A stretch of DNA of 64,000 nt from Augochlora pura (Eukaryota > Arthropoda > Insecta > Hymenoptera > Halictidae), in assembly GCF_028453695.1 (NCBI RefSeq), contig NC_135780.1:2046001-2110000 (forward strand). The letters are read 5' to 3'. Numbering within the stretch: the first letter of the stretch is position 1; each line of letters begins with the position of its first letter. The notes under the pieces were generated by a model. The model was not told where the DNA came from. It was given only the letters and a program-made list of their open reading frames with translations, and did not search any database. Below, piece after piece: positions 60,936 to 64,000 of this stretch. Made by a program: the position numbers and the translations under genes.

Positions 60936-61937
60936 TCGCATCAAGCGGGAAAAATCAGTGAATTTTGAGAAAATCCGCTTTCTAAAAAATATTTAATAGC
61001 TGCAATACCGGCGATAAGATTTTAATGCCAAGTAAAGAAAGGGCGAAATTAAGAAGATAGATATGAAAAGAGATTCAACCTTTTAAAAAGATGTTACAAT
61101 ACCTCTCCCGTGTACAGTGCACGTCGAAATATTTGAACGATCACCGTGTAAGAAAGCGACATCTGTTGGCGCAACAGATCATCGACATTTCAGCGGAGCA
61201 TCGGCGCGTCGCGTCGTGATCCCGAACGGATCTTCAAGGATCAACGAGGATCCTTCGATGCGCGGCACCGCGCCGAGCACCGTTCTCCCGGCGCGCGTTC
61301 ACTTTTCCCCTCGTTTGCTCGCGGGTAATTCGACACCGGCGTATAAATTACCCCGGCACAGTTATCTAGCTACGGCGGTTTCATTTTCGTAAGCCGTTAG
61401 ACGCGCGAGGATGAAAGTCCGCGAACCGGAGAAAATCGGCGAGCACCACGCTTCTTTTTCTATTCCTATCCGTCTCGCAATATTCGCGAGCCTAGCGAGC
61501 ACACCGCGAGTTTCCTAACGATCTCTCGCGGGGCCGCTGTTCTCCCAGCTGCCAGCTGCCAGCACGCGCGAAGAAGCCTCCTCCATTGTTCTCGGTCCTC
61601 GGGATCCTTATCCAGGACGCGAGCGTGCGAGTGAAAGGGAACTTCGCCTTGGTTATCTACCCGCTGTCGGACAATAGACAATGGCTGAACGTCGCCGCAC
61701 TCTTTTTCACGGCTCTTCTTCCTTCTTCTCGCTTCTTCGTTTCCGTGGGGTCACGGTTTATCAACCGGCGATTACCTGCTTCGTTTAATTTGCCCCGTGT
61801 TATCCGGCCACGTGGCTCCTCCCCTTCGTTTACCACTGAGCTGCTGGTCTTTATGCAAAGTGAAATTGTCTCCCTTGATTCACAGATATAAACGAGTTCG
61901 TTGCTTTGCATTCGATCTATTCGCTTTCGTTATAAAC
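60936..61937. other. CpG-rich sequence, no gene seen
   Basis: CpG-rich DNA (61110-61820) carries frames on both strands (for example plus-strand 61117-61392 and the complement of 61657-61911) without recognised similarity or splice support. Confidence 0.4.
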
Positions 61938-62189
61938 CAGGGCTTCTTAAACTATGGGTCGTAGCAAAATTCTGCGGACGCGAGAGATTTTAATGTCAAA
62001 TATTTATATATACCATTTTATAACATCACTAGAGTTGGCGGAATACAGTGGACTTGCAGCGTCTAGACACGCGCATTTGTTGAAGGTTTTGAGCTATCTA
62101 ATTTATTTTTCTTTTATATTTGTATGGGGTCGTCAAGAAGCTCGTAATCATAAATGGGGTCGTGAATGACATAAGTTTAAGAAGCCCTG
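61938..62189. mobile_element. hAT-type MITE with 8-bp target duplication
   Basis: A 252-bp element begins CAGGGCTTCTTAAACT and ends AAGTTTAAGAAGCCCTG, near-perfect inverted termini of about 16 bp. It is flanked by the identical 8-mer TTATAAAC at 61930-61937 and 62190-62197. CAGGG termini and an 8-bp target duplication are hallmarks of the hAT superfamily. Sub-terminal TGGGGTCG motifs recur near the right end. It has no transposase, so it is non-autonomous. The perfect duplication implies fairly recent insertion. Confidence 0.92.
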
Positions 62190-62197
62190 TTATAAAC

Positions 62198-63105
62198 GAT
62201 TGGCATCGATGGCAAACAAGATACTGATCTTTGACGTTAGATCTCTAAAGGATCCACCGTTCCGTGCAGTTAATACGAGTGGGTTAGAGTCGTAGTGACG
62301 TAAGTGACATTTTTCTCATTGTGAGAAGAAACCGGTCTTATCGTTTACTTATATGTCTATTGTTCTCCGTCCAAATTTATTGTTAAAATAATTTACAGTT
62401 TAGTTAATTTAAGGCTCAGTTAAGTTTTAGTAAATTTACAATTTATTTCGCTCGCGTTTACAACAGTTTGGCATGCGTAGATTACGTTTTAAGATATAGT
62501 GGCTTGGATAACATCCGCAGACACCCGCAGACACCATGCAATGGAGTTAAACAATGGATTAAGATAACAGGATTATCTCATATTTTTATCTGACACGTCA
62601 TGTCATCATTTCACACCACGACAATTACTGAGAATTCTACTTGAGAATTGATTGTAATACTTATTAATAATGCGTACGTAATACTCGTACATATACTTAT
62701 ATGCTATTAAATATTATTATATCCACATTCATCGTTTAAAATTCCGTTGAGATTGAAAATCACGTAAAAATACATCGCGAGGCGTACGATAATCTTTGCC
62801 AGTGACTAAGTCGTTCGACAATTTTCCATTTCCACGGTGAATCTAACCTTGTACAGCAAGCGAAAGTTAAGCTGTTAAGCGATAGTGTGTCTTGACTTCC
62901 TGCCAGCCAGCCAGATCTTTTCAACCGCCGACATTGTTTTCCTGTCCTCGGTTTTCATCAGACCCTCTTCCACTTCACCTTATCGAGATTAGCCCCGTTC
63001 TCAGTTTTTTTACGTGTCGAGATCCAATTTTATTCCTTCCAATTTCCATTTTTAATTCCATTTCGTCCGGCCCTCCGACAAGGTTTAACGAACCGGCGCG
63101 GAATA

Positions 63106-63146
<41 letters not shown>

Positions 63147-63520
63147 GATTCCTCGCGGAAATTCGCATGCGGACATTCGATTAACCCCCGCAGTTCTCCA
63201 CCGACCTCGGTAGCTGCAATTCTTCCTTGTTGACTGTCGGGAGTTGACGTTCACGTTGTTTCGACGCAGCGGACGTCGCCTCCGACGATTGATTGATAAA
63301 TCAGCCGCGGCTGGAAACATTGATTCCCTTTGTTTCCGAGGGAAAGAGCCGACAGCTTGCGATCGATCGGGCGGGTTCGTAAAAATCCACGGTTGGTTCG
63401 TTTCGGTTCGAACCTTTGCCATATGTGACGCTCCGAGGCGTTCAGGATTTAATACTAATGCGATCGAGTCGTAAAAGTAAGTAACGTATGTTGCTTTATA
63501 ACGATACAAAGACTGTAGTT
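62198..63520. other. No gene seen
   Basis: AT-rich to about 62870, then mixed with a CT microsatellite. The frame on the complement of 63030-63509 spans that microsatellite and has no recognised similarity. Confidence 0.4.
63107..63147. repeat. (CT)n microsatellite
   Basis: A CT dinucleotide array of about 20 units with one CTTT interruption. Confidence 0.9.
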
Positions 63521-63524
63521 TTAA

Positions 63525-64000
63525 AATATAATTAAATTATTAAATTTTCAATATAATAAATCAAATTTTATGACTGATTATATATTCAAATAATTATCCG
63601 ATCTAACAATTATAAATTAAATCTAAAGTTTATCCCTTAAACTTTTTCTATTAAATTAATAAATAAAAAGATAATTTTTAATTTATAAATATTATTAAAA
63701 TAATTAAATAATAAATTTAATGTATGAATTAAATTCATTTCTAAAGAAACCAGATATCAACAAAACCGACTTATTTCTCACATCCGATCCTATATTCGTA
63801 ATTAAATTAAAATTTAAAAAATTATATAAAATTAACTCTTTCATCTTCGAGATAAGTAATTCCTTATAAAAATATTAATCGACCCTGAAACCAAAGGTAA
63901 AAAATTTAATTTTACTTATCTATAATTTAACTACCTGCTTTTTTTTAAAACGCATTCTCGGATAAAAGAATTGATTCCATTGATTTTTAAGAAAGAATCT
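63525..64000 (-). pseudogene. Mitochondrial large-subunit (16S) rRNA fragment, probable numt
   Basis: Read on the minus strand, conserved LSU rRNA blocks appear in the correct order. First is TACCTTTGGTTTCAGGGT (the insect TACCTTTTGTATCAGGGT primer site), then CTCGAAGATGAAAGAGTTAA, then GATATCTGGTTTCTTTAGAA (bacterial counterpart GATAGCTGGTTCTC, same helix), then AAGGGATAAACTTT (insect AAGGGATAAGCTTT). Base composition turns sharply AT-rich at about 63520. It is continuous with nuclear sequence on the left and runs off the right edge, so it is called a nuclear copy; an assembly join cannot be excluded. The left border is approximate. Confidence 0.75.

Noticed and set aside
63525..64000. A bacterial or nuclear rRNA gene
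   Set aside because: The conserved blocks match the reduced, AT-rich insect mitochondrial LSU rRNA, not full bacterial or cytosolic rRNA, and only part of the gene is present.

Overview
The window looks like nuclear DNA of an insect, most likely a hymenopteran such as a bee. It carries intron-containing eukaryotic genes with short GT-AG introns, nuclear tRNA genes, a CpG-rich background broken by AT-rich blocks, and many short DNA-transposon relics. The species was not identified. I assembled the gene models by hand from splice sites and reading frame.

The recognisable genes lie mainly in a compact island at about 33.2-50.0 kb. From left to right these are: a three-exon NDUFA1 gene (complex I MWFE subunit, minus strand); a seven-exon short-chain dehydrogenase (plus strand) that has lost most of its catalytic residues; a 16-exon symplekin gene (minus strand; scaffold of mRNA 3'-end processing); a three-exon ketohexokinase gene (plus strand); and an intact retinol-dehydrogenase-like short-chain dehydrogenase (minus strand). 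The last gene seems to start about 3.2 kb upstream, in a small first exon with its own TATA box and initiator. The genes alternate in strand. NDUFA1/SDR-like and symplekin/KHK form head-to-head pairs, while SDR-like/symplekin and KHK/SDR converge. The two SDR genes are paralogues that flank the symplekin-KHK pair and share several exon borders.

Right of the island are two tRNA-Ile(AAU) genes (52.3-52.6 kb), a CpG-rich promoter-like block with an NRF1-type palindrome and a strong splice donor (53.0-53.6 kb), a decayed LINE reverse-transcriptase fragment (54.0-54.4 kb), and a tRNA-Arg(ACG) gene (56.0 kb). The last ~480 bases match the conserved blocks of mitochondrial large-subunit rRNA on the minus strand, so they are probably a nuclear mitochondrial insertion.

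The left 33 kb and most of 56-63 kb have no gene I can support. They are not empty. There are at least eight short elements bounded by TTAA with terminal inverted repeats beginning CC or CA (piggyBac-like MITEs of several families). One of these has expanded inside into a 105-bp tandem array. There is also a hAT-type MITE with a perfect 8-bp target duplication, a 391-bp TA-flanked element with ~33-bp terminal repeats, and a ~550-bp long inverted repeat. The most interesting observations are the apparently maintained catalytically dead SDR, the TTAA-element swarm with its satellite-seeding member, the long inverted repeat and the mitochondrial rRNA insertion.
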